Origin: Rhodococcus sp. 1163
GTDB lineage: Bacteria; Actinomycetota; Actinomycetes; Mycobacteriales; Mycobacteriaceae
Assembly (NCBI RefSeq): GCF_002091985.1
Contig: NZ_MKKX01000012.1
Location: forward strand, 1-34,632
DNA length: 34,632 nucleotides
Direction: 5' to 3'
Shown: positions 1 through 8,037 of the stretch, in pieces
Layout: each line of letters starts with the position of its first letter
How positions within the stretch are numbered: the stretch's first letter is position 1
Translations under genes and position numbers: made by a program
Notes under the pieces: model-generated
Told to the model about the DNA's origin: nothing
Database searches by the model: none
The model's input: only the letters and a program-made list of their open reading frames with translations

Positions 1-12
1 GCATCGACTGTG

Positions 13-657
13 TCAGGCGCTCGCCGCTTCCGATTTACGGGGTGTAAGCGCGGCCAATCTCATTACGTGAGCCAATATGCTCTTGTGAACAATGGTCGGC
101 AACACCAGGTTCCACATCTGGTTCAACCGCTCGTACAGGTCGGTTCTGCCGGTCAACATCTCCGAGAGAATCTGCACTCCGGTGAACGAGCCCACGATGA
201 ACCGGGCCAGCGCGTCGATGTCGGTGCCCTCGACGATGTCGCCGTCCTCGGCTGCTTGCAGCGCAATCTCTTTGATGGCGTCGATCCAGTCCAAGTACGG
301 TTTTTCTATCGGACCCTGGATGCTCCCGATTTCCATCGTCAAGCGCATGCCGCCTCGCGCGATGGGCTCGGTTACGAGCTGCCGCGCCATCTCTTGGGAC
401 ACCAGCACCAGCATCTCGATCGCGGTGTCGGACTGAGTGCCCACCAGTCGGTTGCCTTCCATGGCCATAGCGTGTTGCGCTTCGATGACCGCGTGCGCGA
501 GCTCTTCCTTAGACGCGAAGTGGAAATACATCGCACCTTTGCTCACACCGGCGTGCTGCAGGATGGTGCCCAGGCTGGCGGAGTAGCCGAACTTTTCGAA
601 GCTCGTGGCAGCTCCCAAGATGACGGCCTGGCGCGTAAGAACAGCGCGCTCCTGCAT
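13..657 (-). CDS. TetR-family regulator, gamma-butyrolactone-receptor-like (ScbR/ArpA type)
   Basis: Predicted DNA-binding repressor of 214 aa. The N-terminus opens with QERAVLTRQAVI and a helix-turn-helix ending SKGAMYFHFASKEELAHAV, the layout typical of the ScbR/ArpA/CprB butyrolactone receptors rather than generic TetR proteins. In the ligand half, PYLDWIDAIKEIAL followed by an acidic Gly-Asp stretch matches the region holding the conserved Trp of that family's ligand pocket. I chose the ATG at 657 because the family begins right before QERA; the frame stays open to 753, but the extra 32 residues look like read-through of upstream DNA. A weak AGGT lies just upstream. The protein looks full length. 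It lies 105 bp downstream of a kinase-like gene on the same strand. What it regulates cannot be told here. The TetR call is secure; the receptor subfamily is a motif-based judgement. Confidence 0.85.
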   Translation of the reverse strand: MQERAVLTRQAVILGAATSFEKFGYSASLGTILQHAGVSKGAMYFHFASKEELAHAVIEAQHAMAMEGNRLVGTQSDTAIEMLVLVSQEMARQLVTEPIARGGMRLTMEIGSIQGPIEKPYLDWIDAIKEIALQAAEDGDIVEGTDIDALARFIVGSFTGVQILSEMLTGRTDLYERLNQMWNLVLPTIVHKSILAHVMRLAALTPRKSEAASA

Positions 658-762
658 GTGGTACCTAGCTCTCGTCGATGGGGGGATATCTTTGAACGAT
701 ACGTCGAGATCCACCCAACCAGCGTTGTGCTGTCGTCGACGGCGGACATCCACTCCACTCGG

Positions 763-1335
763 TCATCGACGTGGACACCAGCCAGGCAGCGAGAAAGCCA
801 CCCATTTGTCGATCTCGGCCCGCGAGCGAAGTCGAACGATATCGAGGTGAGGCAGGCGTTCGGACAGTTCGTCGATTCGCGTAGAGGTCTTGTGGTGCGT
901 GGTCCACGCCCAACGAACAATATGGTCGGCTTCGAAAAGAATTCGGTGCAGCGGCGGCTCGATGTTGTCATTCCACAGGACTTCTCGCCTGAAGCGACGG
1001 CGGACGGTCCGCGTGACGACCTGCCGCATCACACTTCGCCGCGGCAGGTCGAGCCAGACAACGAGGTCAGCGCGATCCGCTAGTTGGTCCCGAACTACGC
1101 CGTACTGCCATTCGGTCACCCACTCCGCTCGCGAACTGAATTCCGCCACGTCTGCTTCGAAAGATTCGCGACGAGTCCAGTCCGGACCGTGGTAAAGGGC
1201 GTCGATTTCGACGTGTTCGATACCGAGCGTGCGTGAGATCGCTGCGGAGAGAGTCGTCTTCCCCGCGCCTGAGGTACCGGCGACGATGATTCGCGCAGGC
1301 CGACCTCTCAGAGTGTCACCGGGACCGAGAATCAC
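763..1335 (-). CDS. P-loop NTPase, adenylate/shikimate-kinase-like (AAA_17/18 type)
   Basis: A 190-aa single-domain P-loop protein. The Walker A motif GTSGAGKTT comes right after the first beta strand (ARIIVA), followed by a helix and HVEIDALYHGPDW, the acidic segment seen in small nucleotide- or substrate-phosphorylating kinases of the FlaR/adenylate-kinase-like group. A later DLVVWLDLP resembles the next strand, and an Arg-rich TRTVRRRFRRE segment could be a lid. The frame is open upstream to 1539, but the GTG at 1335 has AAGG eight bases before it and puts the P-loop at the normal distance from the N-terminus, so I take it as the start. The substrate is unknown. It faces the 1572 gene across a 236-bp divergent intergenic region. 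Confidence 0.75.
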   Translation of the reverse strand: MILGPGDTLRGRPARIIVAGTSGAGKTTLSAAISRTLGIEHVEIDALYHGPDWTRRESFEADVAEFSSRAEWVTEWQYGVVRDQLADRADLVVWLDLPRRSVMRQVVTRTVRRRFRREVLWNDNIEPPLHRILFEADHIVRWAWTTHHKTSTRIDELSERLPHLDIVRLRSRAEIDKWVAFSLPGWCPRR

Positions 1336-1571
1336 ACCGGCTACCTTAGCTGGACTTGCAGCGTGCTCTCGCAGGGACGCTGTTATCGGTAGTCGTGGTC
1401 GACACCCGTCGCCATGGACGAGCATGCGACGGGTTGTCGGGATCGGATGTGGTGTTTCTTCGCTGCCCATGACCTCATGGACCTTATGGTTGGCGACGAG
1501 GGGGCGGGGCGCACACTTGTCGAACCACTGAAAGGGCACCGCATCATGAACACAATGCAGCCGTACAAGCG

Positions 1572-2168
1572 ATGAACTCGAGGAGACCCCTCGCTGAGCT
1601 GACCCCCGCTGATCGACACCGCGCGGTAGCCGCCGGCTTCACTGAACATGTTGCACTGGTGCGTGATTGGGATGCACCAACTCCCGTCGAGGGCTGGGTC
1701 GTCCGCGATATCGTCGCGCATCTGGTCAACTGGTTCACTGACTTCCTCAGTGCCGGCGGTCAGAAATTACCACCTGGACCGGACGTACAGACCGATCCTG
1801 CAGCCGCTTGGCAGGCGCACGTGGAGGGTGTGCAGGCCCTACTCGACGGCGCCACCGCCGAGAGCGAGTTCACCCACCCGATGGTGGGGACCCACCGCCT
1901 CAACAACGCGATCGACCAGTTCTACACGTCGGATGTCTTCATGCACACCTGGGACCTGGCAACCGCCATCGGTCGAGCGCCGAACCTGGACCCTGCATTC
2001 GCCACACAGTTGCTCGACGGCATGGCCGGAATCGAAGAGCTGCTGCGGTCCTCGGGCCAATACGGTCCGGCCGTCGCCGTGGCCTTCGACGCGGATCCGG
2101 TGGCTCGACTGGCAGGCTTCATCGGGCGAGATCCGAACTGGAGTAAAGATTCGTTGCCGGGTAGCTGA
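1572..2168 (+). CDS. TIGR03086/MDMPI-type metal-binding protein (DinB-like fold)
   Basis: A 198-aa protein of the mycothiol-dependent maleylpyruvate isomerase N-terminal (MDMPI/DinB-like) family. The pattern EGWVVRDIVAHLVNW near residue 40-55 and SDVFMHTWDLATAIG near 118-132 supply the conserved His residues that usually bind a divalent metal, and DGATAESEFTHPMVG fits the middle of the four-helix bundle. Known members use mycothiol as cofactor; many others have no assigned reaction, so the substrate is open. The ATG at 1572 lacks a clear Shine-Dalgarno. It is the first of three plus-strand genes (with the carboxyltransferase and CoA ligase), though the 130-bp gaps leave it unclear whether they form one transcript. 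Confidence 0.75.
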   Translation: MNSRRPLAELTPADRHRAVAAGFTEHVALVRDWDAPTPVEGWVVRDIVAHLVNWFTDFLSAGGQKLPPGPDVQTDPAAAWQAHVEGVQALLDGATAESEFTHPMVGTHRLNNAIDQFYTSDVFMHTWDLATAIGRAPNLDPAFATQLLDGMAGIEELLRSSGQYGPAVAVAFDADPVARLAGFIGRDPNWSKDSLPGS

Positions 2169-2300
2169 CTACCTGTGGAACCTATCTCGATGGCCCGTTC
2201 GTGGACGATATTCACCCTGGATGATGGATCCCGATAGCGGGAATTACGAGCTTCGCTGAGAGGATGTCCCCATGTGTGAAGTGGTCGACGGGCATTGGAC

Positions 2301-3824
2301 GTGAAGTCCCAGAACCGCCAGGATTGGGCGCCGCTCCTGCAAACGCTGGCCGGACGCCGTGAAGTTGCACGGTCCATGGGCGGGCCCGAGAAACTCGCCC
2401 GCCACCGCGCCGCCGGTCGAGTCGACGCCCGCACCAGAATCGATGAACTGCTCGATCCGGGTAGCTTCATCGAAATCGGCACCCTGGCCGGCGACGGTTC
2501 CACTCCTGCGGACGCTTTCGTCGCAGGCTCCGGCCTCATCGATGGCCGGCCTCTTCTGGTCGGGTCGGAAGACTTCTCGGTCAGCGGTGGTTCCATCGGC
2601 ACCGCCGCCGCCACGAAGCGCGCCCGAATCGCGATCCTCGCACAGCAGGAGCGTCTTCCTTTGGTCATGATGCTCGAGGGTGCGGGGCACCGAGCCGTCA
2701 ACGGACTCTTCCCACACCGACCGGCACCCAATGATCTGCAGGCGATGAGCGAATTGGCCGGATTGGTTCCCACTGTGGCAGTGGTTACCGGTCCCTCCGC
2801 CGGGCATGGGGCTCTGACCGCGCCCTTGTCCGACTTCGTGGTAATGGTCGACGCGGATGCAGCGCTGTTCACCGCGGGTCCTCCACTGGTGCAGGCGTCG
2901 ACAGGCGAGCAGGTCACCAAGAGTGAACTAGGCGGGCCCGCAGTACACGCGGTGGAGAGCGGTGTTGTCCACAACGTCGTTGCGGACGTCGAAGAGGCAC
3001 TCGCGTTGGTTCGACGGTACTTGTCGTATTTTCCGAGCAGCGCTTGGAATCGCCCGCCCGCGACGACAGCGGAATCCGGGCACGATCTCGACGAGCGCGA
3101 TCTCGATGATTTGTTGGACATCATCCCGCCGAATCCGCGGAAAAGCTATGACATGCGGGAAGTGCTGGAGCGGCTGGTAGATGCCGGATCACTGTTGGAG
3201 GTCCAGCCCGAGCATGGTGGTTCGATCATCACAGCCCTTGCCCGCATCGGCGGACAGGTGGTGGCGATCGTGGCCAACCAGCCACTGGTACTTGCCGGGG
3301 CGATCGACAGGGCAGCCGCAGAGAAAGCGGCTCGCTTCATTTCGATGACCAGCGCATTCCACCTGCCACTGGTGCAGCTGGCGGATAACCCAGGCGTACT
3401 GGCCGGAAGCGTTTCGGAGCGCGCCGGAATCCTCCGGGCCTCGGCCCGTATGTTCGCAGCTCAGCATCGTGCGCAGGTTCCAAAGCTGCATGTGACCGTG
3501 CGTAAGGCCTTCGGTTTCGGCAGTTCGGTGATGGGGCAGAACGCGTTCGGCGGGCAAACTGTCTCGCTGGCGTTTCCCGGTGCCATGCTCGGTGGGATTC
3601 CGGCCGGTGTCGGCGGCGTTACGGCCAAGGAAGATGAGCAGACACGAGCGGCCCTGATCGAAAACGAGAACTCGGGCCCCTGGCGCTTGGCCGGCACGGT
3701 CACCTACGACGAGGTAATCGATCCGCGCCAGTTGCGGAACGCATTGCTGGGAGGTCTGCGAATGGCCCGAGGTCGTGAGCCCGCACCGGTGGAACCGATT
3801 CGGCACATCGGCTATCTGCCCTGA
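2301..3824 (+). CDS. Acyl-CoA carboxylase carboxyltransferase (AccD/PccB-like)
   Basis: Carboxyltransferase subunit of a biotin-dependent acyl-CoA carboxylase, about 507 aa, the usual size for PccB/AccD. The N-terminal half has KLARHRAAGRVDARTRIDELLDPGSFIEIG and the C-terminal half has GGQVVAIVANQPLVLAG, a loop around ISMTSAFHLPLVQLADNPG, and FGGQTVSLAFPGAMLGGIPAGVGG. These follow the two crotonase-like halves of the family. It would transfer carboxyl from biotin to an acyl-CoA. No biotin carboxylase or biotin carrier gene is nearby, so a partner must be encoded elsewhere. The frame opens after a stop at 2277; start options are TTG 2295 and GTG 2301, neither with a good ribosome site. GTG is chosen as the commoner codon. 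The acyl-CoA specificity is not visible. Confidence 0.88.
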   Translation: MKSQNRQDWAPLLQTLAGRREVARSMGGPEKLARHRAAGRVDARTRIDELLDPGSFIEIGTLAGDGSTPADAFVAGSGLIDGRPLLVGSEDFSVSGGSIGTAAATKRARIAILAQQERLPLVMMLEGAGHRAVNGLFPHRPAPNDLQAMSELAGLVPTVAVVTGPSAGHGALTAPLSDFVVMVDADAALFTAGPPLVQASTGEQVTKSELGGPAVHAVESGVVHNVVADVEEALALVRRYLSYFPSSAWNRPPATTAESGHDLDERDLDDLLDIIPPNPRKSYDMREVLERLVDAGSLLEVQPEHGGSIITALARIGGQVVAIVANQPLVLAGAIDRAAAEKAARFISMTSAFHLPLVQLADNPGVLAGSVSERAGILRASARMFAAQHRAQVPKLHVTVRKAFGFGSSVMGQNAFGGQTVSLAFPGAMLGGIPAGVGGVTAKEDEQTRAALIENENSGPWRLAGTVTYDEVIDPRQLRNALLGGLRMARGREPAPVEPIRHIGYLP

Positions 3825-4022
3825 GCGAAGCGGCAGAACTAGCATGAGGTGAATTTCGCGCGTGCTGCGCGTGACGGTCGGTCGCCGATGATGGCTGTTG
3901 ATATACATACACGAGGTGCGAGTGAATTTTGTTTGGCGGAATACGGATCCAGTCGATGGACCGGGCGTTATCAGACAATCGGTCGTTGGATCGAGCGTGA
4001 ACATCTCAAAAGAGGACGAATG

Positions 4023-5666
4023 ATGACTACAGAGTTGACCATCCAAGAGCGACGAACGCAGGCACTTGCGGCGGTCACCGCCCCGGGGCGGCAATTCGAG
4101 CTTGTCTACGAGGACGTTCGCGGGCATCGAATGCAGGTGTTCAAAAACCGGGCGCGATCGCTGAGCGAGGCTCTCACTGCGTCGGCGGCCTACGGTGATC
4201 GCGAGTACCTGGTATGTGGCGACGTTCGGTTGACGTTTTCCGAGCACTATGACCGGGTGGCCTCGCTGAGTCGCGTCCTACAGCAGAAGTACGGGGTCGG
4301 CAAAGGCGACAGAGTGGCGCTCTTGGCGGCCAACAGCGCGGAATGGGTCCTCTCGTTCTGGGCTGTGACCGCACTCGGTGCGATAGCCGTCGGGATGAAC
4401 TCGATGTGGTCGGCGCGTGAAACCGCAGATGCCATCGAACTCTGCACACCCATGCTCGTCGTAGCCGATGAGAAACGTCGAGCAGTGCTCGACGATCCGA
4501 AAATCCCCGTGCTGACGATCGAGGAGGACATTCCTCGATTCAGCCTTGAATTCTCGGACGCCGAGCTGCCGCATGCTGTGGTCGAAGAGGACGACCCGGC
4601 CATCATCATCTTCACCAGTGGCACCACGGGTAGGGCGAAGGGAGCTACACATTCGCACCGCAACGTGATCGCTGCAGCCGACTACTTCGCCGTCAATGAC
4701 GCGGCTGCTGCTGAGATGGGAATTTCACGTCCGGAACAGCGCCGGGTGCTTCTTGCGGCGCCGCTGTTCCACATGATGTCACTGCACAACTTGGTGGTTC
4801 CACGTTTGGTCTTCGGGGATGCGGTGGTGATCTACCTCGGAAGGTTCGACATAGACAAGGCGCTCCAGCTGGTCGAAAAGGAACGAGTGACCCAGTGGGG
4901 GATGGTGCCCACCATGGCCAACCGCCTAGTTCAGCTCGAGGACATTTCGGGATACGACCTGTCCTCCCTTACCGCTATTTCCCTGGGGTCGGCACCGTCC
5001 TCACCGTCGCTGAAAACGGCACTCCGCAAAGTTCTCCCCGACGCAGCGAAATCTCTGGGTACCACCTACGGGCTCACCGAATCCAGTTCAGCCGCAACCA
5101 TTGCGACCGCCGCCGACCTAGCGCTTCACGAAGACTCCGTAGGCACACCAGTGATGACCATGGAGGTGAAAATTCAGGAGATCAGCGGAAGCCAGGTGGC
5201 GGACGGCGTCGAAGGCGAAATTTGCTTGAGAGGGCCATTGGTGATGCTGGGCTACTGGAACGACGCCGTCGCGACAGATGCTGCTATCGATGCTGACGGA
5301 TGGCTGCACACGGGGGACATCGGCGTGATGCTCGACGGGCATCTTCGTCTGCGCAGTCGCCGATCCGACCTCATCATCAGAGGCGGCGAGAACATCTATC
5401 CAGCTGAGGTCGAAGCCGCACTCACGGAGCACCCCGCGGTGCAGGAGTGTGCAGTATTAGGCGCGCCGCACGAAGACCTAGGTCAAGAGGTGGTCGCCGT
5501 AGTCGTGACCGCGACGGACACGACGGAAGCGGATCTGAAGGCGTTCATGTCCGAGCGCATTGCGCGCTACAAGGTCCCGACTCGCTGGGTTCTCACTCAG
5601 ATCGAGTTGCCGCGCAACGCTACAGGCAAAATTGTGCGGCGCGGGCTGGATTCGCTTGCGCCATAG
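4023..5666 (+). CDS. Class I adenylate-forming acyl-CoA ligase
   Basis: ATP-dependent CoA ligase of the ANL superfamily, 547 aa. Family motifs appear in order: the P-loop FTSGTTGRAKGATHSH near residue 198, GTTYGLTESS, GEICLRGPLVMLGYWN, DGWLHTGDIG, RGGENIYPAEVE, and the C-terminal LPRNATGKIVRR with the catalytic Lys. It should activate a carboxylic acid via the acyl-adenylate to a CoA thioester; fatty, aromatic and alicyclic substrates are all possible. Tandem ATGs occur at 4020 and 4023. GAGG at 4012-4015 sits 7 bases before 4023 and only 4 before 4020, so the second is preferred. The frame is open upstream to 3849 but that part looks non-coding. It lies about 200 bp after the carboxyltransferase, and the perfect hairpin just downstream probably ends the transcript. 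Confidence 0.88.
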   Translation: MTTELTIQERRTQALAAVTAPGRQFELVYEDVRGHRMQVFKNRARSLSEALTASAAYGDREYLVCGDVRLTFSEHYDRVASLSRVLQQKYGVGKGDRVALLAANSAEWVLSFWAVTALGAIAVGMNSMWSARETADAIELCTPMLVVADEKRRAVLDDPKIPVLTIEEDIPRFSLEFSDAELPHAVVEEDDPAIIIFTSGTTGRAKGATHSHRNVIAAADYFAVNDAAAAEMGISRPEQRRVLLAAPLFHMMSLHNLVVPRLVFGDAVVIYLGRFDIDKALQLVEKERVTQWGMVPTMANRLVQLEDISGYDLSSLTAISLGSAPSSPSLKTALRKVLPDAAKSLGTTYGLTESSSAATIATAADLALHEDSVGTPVMTMEVKIQEISGSQVADGVEGEICLRGPLVMLGYWNDAVATDAAIDADGWLHTGDIGVMLDGHLRLRSRRSDLIIRGGENIYPAEVEAALTEHPAVQECAVLGAPHEDLGQEVVAVVVTATDTTEADLKAFMSERIARYKVPTRWVLTQIELPRNATGKIVRRGLDSLAP

Positions 5667-5698
5667 GAATTCTGGACTCGATAGTTCAGTCTTTCACC

Positions 5699-5740
5699 GC
5701 AGTCGCTTGATGGCCGGCGTGATAGCCATCAAGCGACTGC
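5699..5740. terminator. Perfect 16-bp stem hairpin after CoA ligase
   Basis: A perfect inverted repeat, GCAGTCGCTTGATGGC (5699-5714) and its complement (5725-5740), with a 10-base loop. No T tract follows, as is common for actinobacterial hairpin terminators. It begins 33 bp after the ligase stop codon. Confidence 0.7.
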
Positions 5741-5802
5741 ACGCCCCGACGTCCAGCTAGTTGGAGCCGCCGGTCAGCGGTCGAGTTCTTGGCAAGGCTG
5801 GA

Positions 5803-6054
5803 GTGGTCCCTCGTCATAAGCGGGGTTGGCGACGCGACCTGTCCACCGCCCAGGAACAATCGGCCCGGCCAGCGTCAGCGGTGTATGTCGCGTGCGTGGG
5901 TGCGGTGACCATCGGGTCAATGGTGTGGCAGATCGTCGTACAAGGTATCCACGCTCCCCGCGCTCGAGTCCCCCTCGCCCTCTTGGGGGTCGCGTTGACC
6001 GTCCTTGCAATCGGCCAGTTCCGTGCACGTGCCCGCGATCGCAGCCGGCAATAG
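5803..6054 (+). CDS. Small two-span membrane protein, unknown function
   Basis: A short protein I do not recognise. From the GTG at 5803 it has 83 residues: a basic N-terminus (RHKRGWRRD), two hydrophobic segments (AVYVACVGAVTIGSMVWQI and PLALLGVALTVLAIGQF) joined by a short loop, and a basic tail (RARARDRSRQ). This looks like a hairpin membrane protein with both ends in the cytoplasm. The frame is open back to a TTG at 5761, but AAGG five bases before 5803 favours the GTG. Codon third positions are GC-rich, supporting real coding. It ends 2 bp before the stop of the convergent membrane-protein gene. Confidence 0.5.
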   Translation: MVPRHKRGWRRDLSTAQEQSARPASAVYVACVGAVTIGSMVWQIVVQGIHAPRARVPLALLGVALTVLAIGQFRARARDRSRQ

Positions 6055-6056
6055 AG

Positions 6057-6851
6057 TCACAGGCCGACCGCGCCGAGCAGGGCTTCTCCTGGATCGACGA
6101 CCGCAACGACGGCCGCGACGAACAGCAGCGCCATCGCAATGGTCATCACAGCACCGAGCGATCCGAGGGTAGCGAACATCCGACGGTAGGCACCGTCTGT
6201 CGCGTCCGACGATCTGTAGCGTCGGAGGGCGATGACTGTTCCGGTGGCGACTACAGCGATCACCACGGCGGTAGCGACAATCACCGCCCAGTTGTAGTGC
6301 TCGACCTGTGTGAGCAGCTCGAGCAGTGGCGGCCTGGAGTCTCCGCTCTGCACACCGTTCTCGATCAGAGACTGTGCTCTCTGCCCGTCTGCGTTGTCAG
6401 TGGAGAGCATCGGAAGCAGCGCGACTACGGGTGCGACCGTCGACTGGATGTTGAGCACAGCCACAAACACCGAAAACAATGACAGCACAGTCGTAGTGGC
6501 CGCCGCGACCACGCAACCTACGCCGGCCGTCAGAGATCGCCGCCACAGAGTCGCCGCGAGCAGACCCAGAACCGCGGTGAGCAGCACCGAGATGACGATC
6601 TTGATCGCGTGCCACTCGAACCAGTAGTCCACCATCTCCGCCAAGCCGGGAGGATAGGTGCGGACTCCGCTACCCCAGTAGTCGATCAAGCCGCGGCCGA
6701 GCTGCTCACTCATGACGGATTGATCCTGGAACTGCGGATAGCGTCCGCGTAACAACGCGGCCGGGCCCAGAACGAACGCGGCCACCAATGCCGCTCCGGC
6801 GCATGACAACACAACGATCGACCAGCGGCTTCGGTTGACGGACCTACTCAT
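6057..6851 (-). CDS. Polytopic membrane protein, unknown function
   Basis: A 264-aa integral membrane protein I cannot place in a named family. Predicted spans from hydrophobicity: about 12-33 (IVVLSCAGAALVAAFVLGPAA), 80-102, 107-145 (probably two), 195-215 (WAVIVATAVVIAVVATGTVIA) and 230-262. A polar loop at 34-80 has several aromatics (GLIDYWGSGVRTYPPG), and another at 150-190 is probably extracytoplasmic. The start is well supported: GGAAGGGAG lies upstream of the ATG at 6851. An imperfect inverted repeat (ATTGAC at 6850-6855 and GTCAAT at 6875-6880, with CTCCC/GGGAG inside) covers the ribosome site and might affect translation. A 44-codon small ORF ends 89 bp upstream on the same strand and may share the transcript. 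Confidence 0.75.
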   Translation of the reverse strand: MSRSVNRSRWSIVVLSCAGAALVAAFVLGPAALLRGRYPQFQDQSVMSEQLGRGLIDYWGSGVRTYPPGLAEMVDYWFEWHAIKIVISVLLTAVLGLLAATLWRRSLTAGVGCVVAAATTTVLSLFSVFVAVLNIQSTVAPVVALLPMLSTDNADGQRAQSLIENGVQSGDSRPPLLELLTQVEHYNWAVIVATAVVIAVVATGTVIALRRYRSSDATDGAYRRMFATLGSLGAVMTIAMALLFVAAVVAVVDPGEALLGAVGL

Positions 6852-6940
6852 TGACGACTCCCTTCCGGGAGAGAGTCAATCAGCAGGTACTCGACTGCAC
6901 ATCCATCTGCAGTACTACATCTGACGAACGAGGTACCAGC

Positions 6941-7075
6941 TCAGGATTCGATGCTCGATCGCGGGCCGCGCCGGACTCTGGCAATCGTCACCGCGGTCTG
7001 GATCAACCCTGCAACGGTGATGAAGTCGGATTCGGTCAACCCTCTGTCTGCATCGACCACGTTGTTGTACATCAT
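6941..7075 (-). CDS. Small ORF (44 codons) upstream of membrane protein
   Basis: A short minus-strand frame: ATG ATG at 7075/7072, then a peptide beginning MMYNNVVDADRGLTESDF, continuing through a mildly hydrophobic helix (ITVAGLIQTAVTIARV) and ending in a basic, Ser-rich tail (RRGPRSSIES). GAGAGG lies nine bases before the first ATG, a good ribosome site. The frame ends with TGA at 6941-6943. It lies 89 bp upstream of the membrane-protein gene in the same direction, and one copy of the CGTCAA-N6-TTGACG dyad lies about 140 bp upstream. I do not recognise the peptide. An acidic front half followed by an amphipathic segment is compatible with a small regulatory or secreted peptide, but this is conjecture. 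Confidence 0.4.
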   Translation of the reverse strand: MMYNNVVDADRGLTESDFITVAGLIQTAVTIARVRRGPRSSIES

Positions 7076-7212
7076 TTTCTGGTTCCTCTCGGTGGATGGG
7101 GAGTTTGCGTGGGCGCGCCGCGGAAACTGTGTTGGGGCGAGCGTCCGGGAATCGAGGCCGTAATGTTCTCGTCGTTTGCCGCGGCCACCTTCCGCGGCTG
7201 TGCCAGTGTCAG

Positions 7213-7230
7213 CGTCAATATATCTTGACG
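7213..7230. promoter_or_regulatory. Putative operator, dyad copy 1
   Basis: CGTCAA-TATATC-TTGACG, a perfect 6-bp dyad with a 6-base centre. On the minus strand the centre reads TATATT, a plausible -10 element for transcription toward the 44-codon ORF. The same dyad recurs at 8018 and 8443, around the HTH gene. Confidence 0.5.
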
Positions 7231-7318
7231 TGTCGCGCAGTCTTTTCGTGTTTCCAATGGATCTGCTTGCAGTCGGGTCGCGCTTCTCGCACCCGCGACA
7301 AAGAACGATGCTCGGTGA

Positions 7319-8013
7319 TCATCCGAGTCCGTGATCGGCCGACCGTGATGTCGCCGCTGTGTGTGTCGGGGCGGGTGCGGTGTGCAGCTCGGGCGAGGAG
7401 GCCCGCGCCGCCCGGACGACCGTCCGGCCGGGGGAGTGACCAACCCGTACGGACGCGTAGACGCGCGGTCGACGTCGACCGCGTTCGGCACGGATGCCGT
7501 CGATACCGGCGCGGACACAGCCGCAGTGTTGTCGCCGCGTGCGGCCGAGCCCGCAGCTCCTCGAGGTCCGCTGCGAGGGCGGTGTGCGTCCGAGCTTTCG
7601 TTTCCTCCGACGTGGGTGCGTGAGTTCAGGATCGGGGCCGGACGGGTGGAGTACACCTGAACGTCGAGCACATCGGGGCATGGACCTGACTGTCGGGCAA
7701 CGTCGGCGACGCGTCGAGAACGGCGGCGACGGCAGTGGTGACCTCTCGCGGTGCGGAGATGACGGTGCGCAGTACACCGTTCTTGTATGCCGGTAGCGCG
7801 GTCAGTTCGGCGGCGAGCTCGCCGGGAGTGCCGAGGACCTCGACATCACGACGAGAGCTTCCTTGAAAGACGGCGTCGATGGCGACGGAGACACTGTCCA
7901 CTTCGCGGGTGTCCGACAGTGCCGCTGCTTGGGTGAGTGCGAACTGTCCGGCGGATCGGGAGTTGTAGAAAGCTCCGCGGTACGCCGCGATACCAGGTCG
8001 CCGTAGGAGTGCG
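7319..8013 (-). pseudogene. Possible decayed minus-strand gene, frame-shifted
   Basis: This stretch has no intact gene, but the minus strand shows coding-like bias that changes frame. From about 8013 to 7670 one frame reads like protein (for example ELAAELTALPAYKNGVLRTV and PREVTTAVAAVLDASPTL) with mostly G or C at third positions. Around 7670 the sense seems to pass to the next frame (DVLDVQVYSTRPAPILN), and later to the third frame, which ends at 7319. No start codon with a ribosome site is visible at the upstream end, where the operator dyad at 8018 sits. This suggests an old gene broken by at least two frameshifts, divergent from the HTH gene. I recognise no family. It could also be non-coding GC-rich DNA with chance open frames. 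Confidence 0.25.
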
Positions 8014-8017
8014 AATC

Positions 8018-8035
8018 CGTCAATATATGTTGACA
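8018..8035. promoter_or_regulatory. Putative operator, dyad copy 2, overlapping HTH gene promoter
   Basis: CGTCAA-TATATG-TTGACA, ending two bases before the ATG at 8038. Its centre supplies a -10-like TATGTT (8026-8031) six bases before the ATG on the plus strand and TATATT on the minus strand. A protein bound here would block transcription both ways, consistent with autoregulation by the adjacent HTH protein. Confidence 0.55.
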
Positions 8036-8037
8036 AT

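Noticed and set aside
1336..1539. N-terminal extension of the kinase-like protein up to 1539
   Set aside because: The extra residues precede the normal P-loop start and show no fold; the GTG at 1335 has its own ribosome site.
1922..3124. 400-aa minus-strand frame opposite the carboxyltransferase
   Set aside because: Ser/Arg/Pro-rich composition typical of the antisense shadow of a GC-rich gene; the plus strand holds two recognisable proteins there.
3189..4247. 352-aa minus-strand frame across the end of the carboxyltransferase and start of the ligase
   Set aside because: It spans two recognisable plus-strand genes, and its sequence is low-complexity shadow without motifs.
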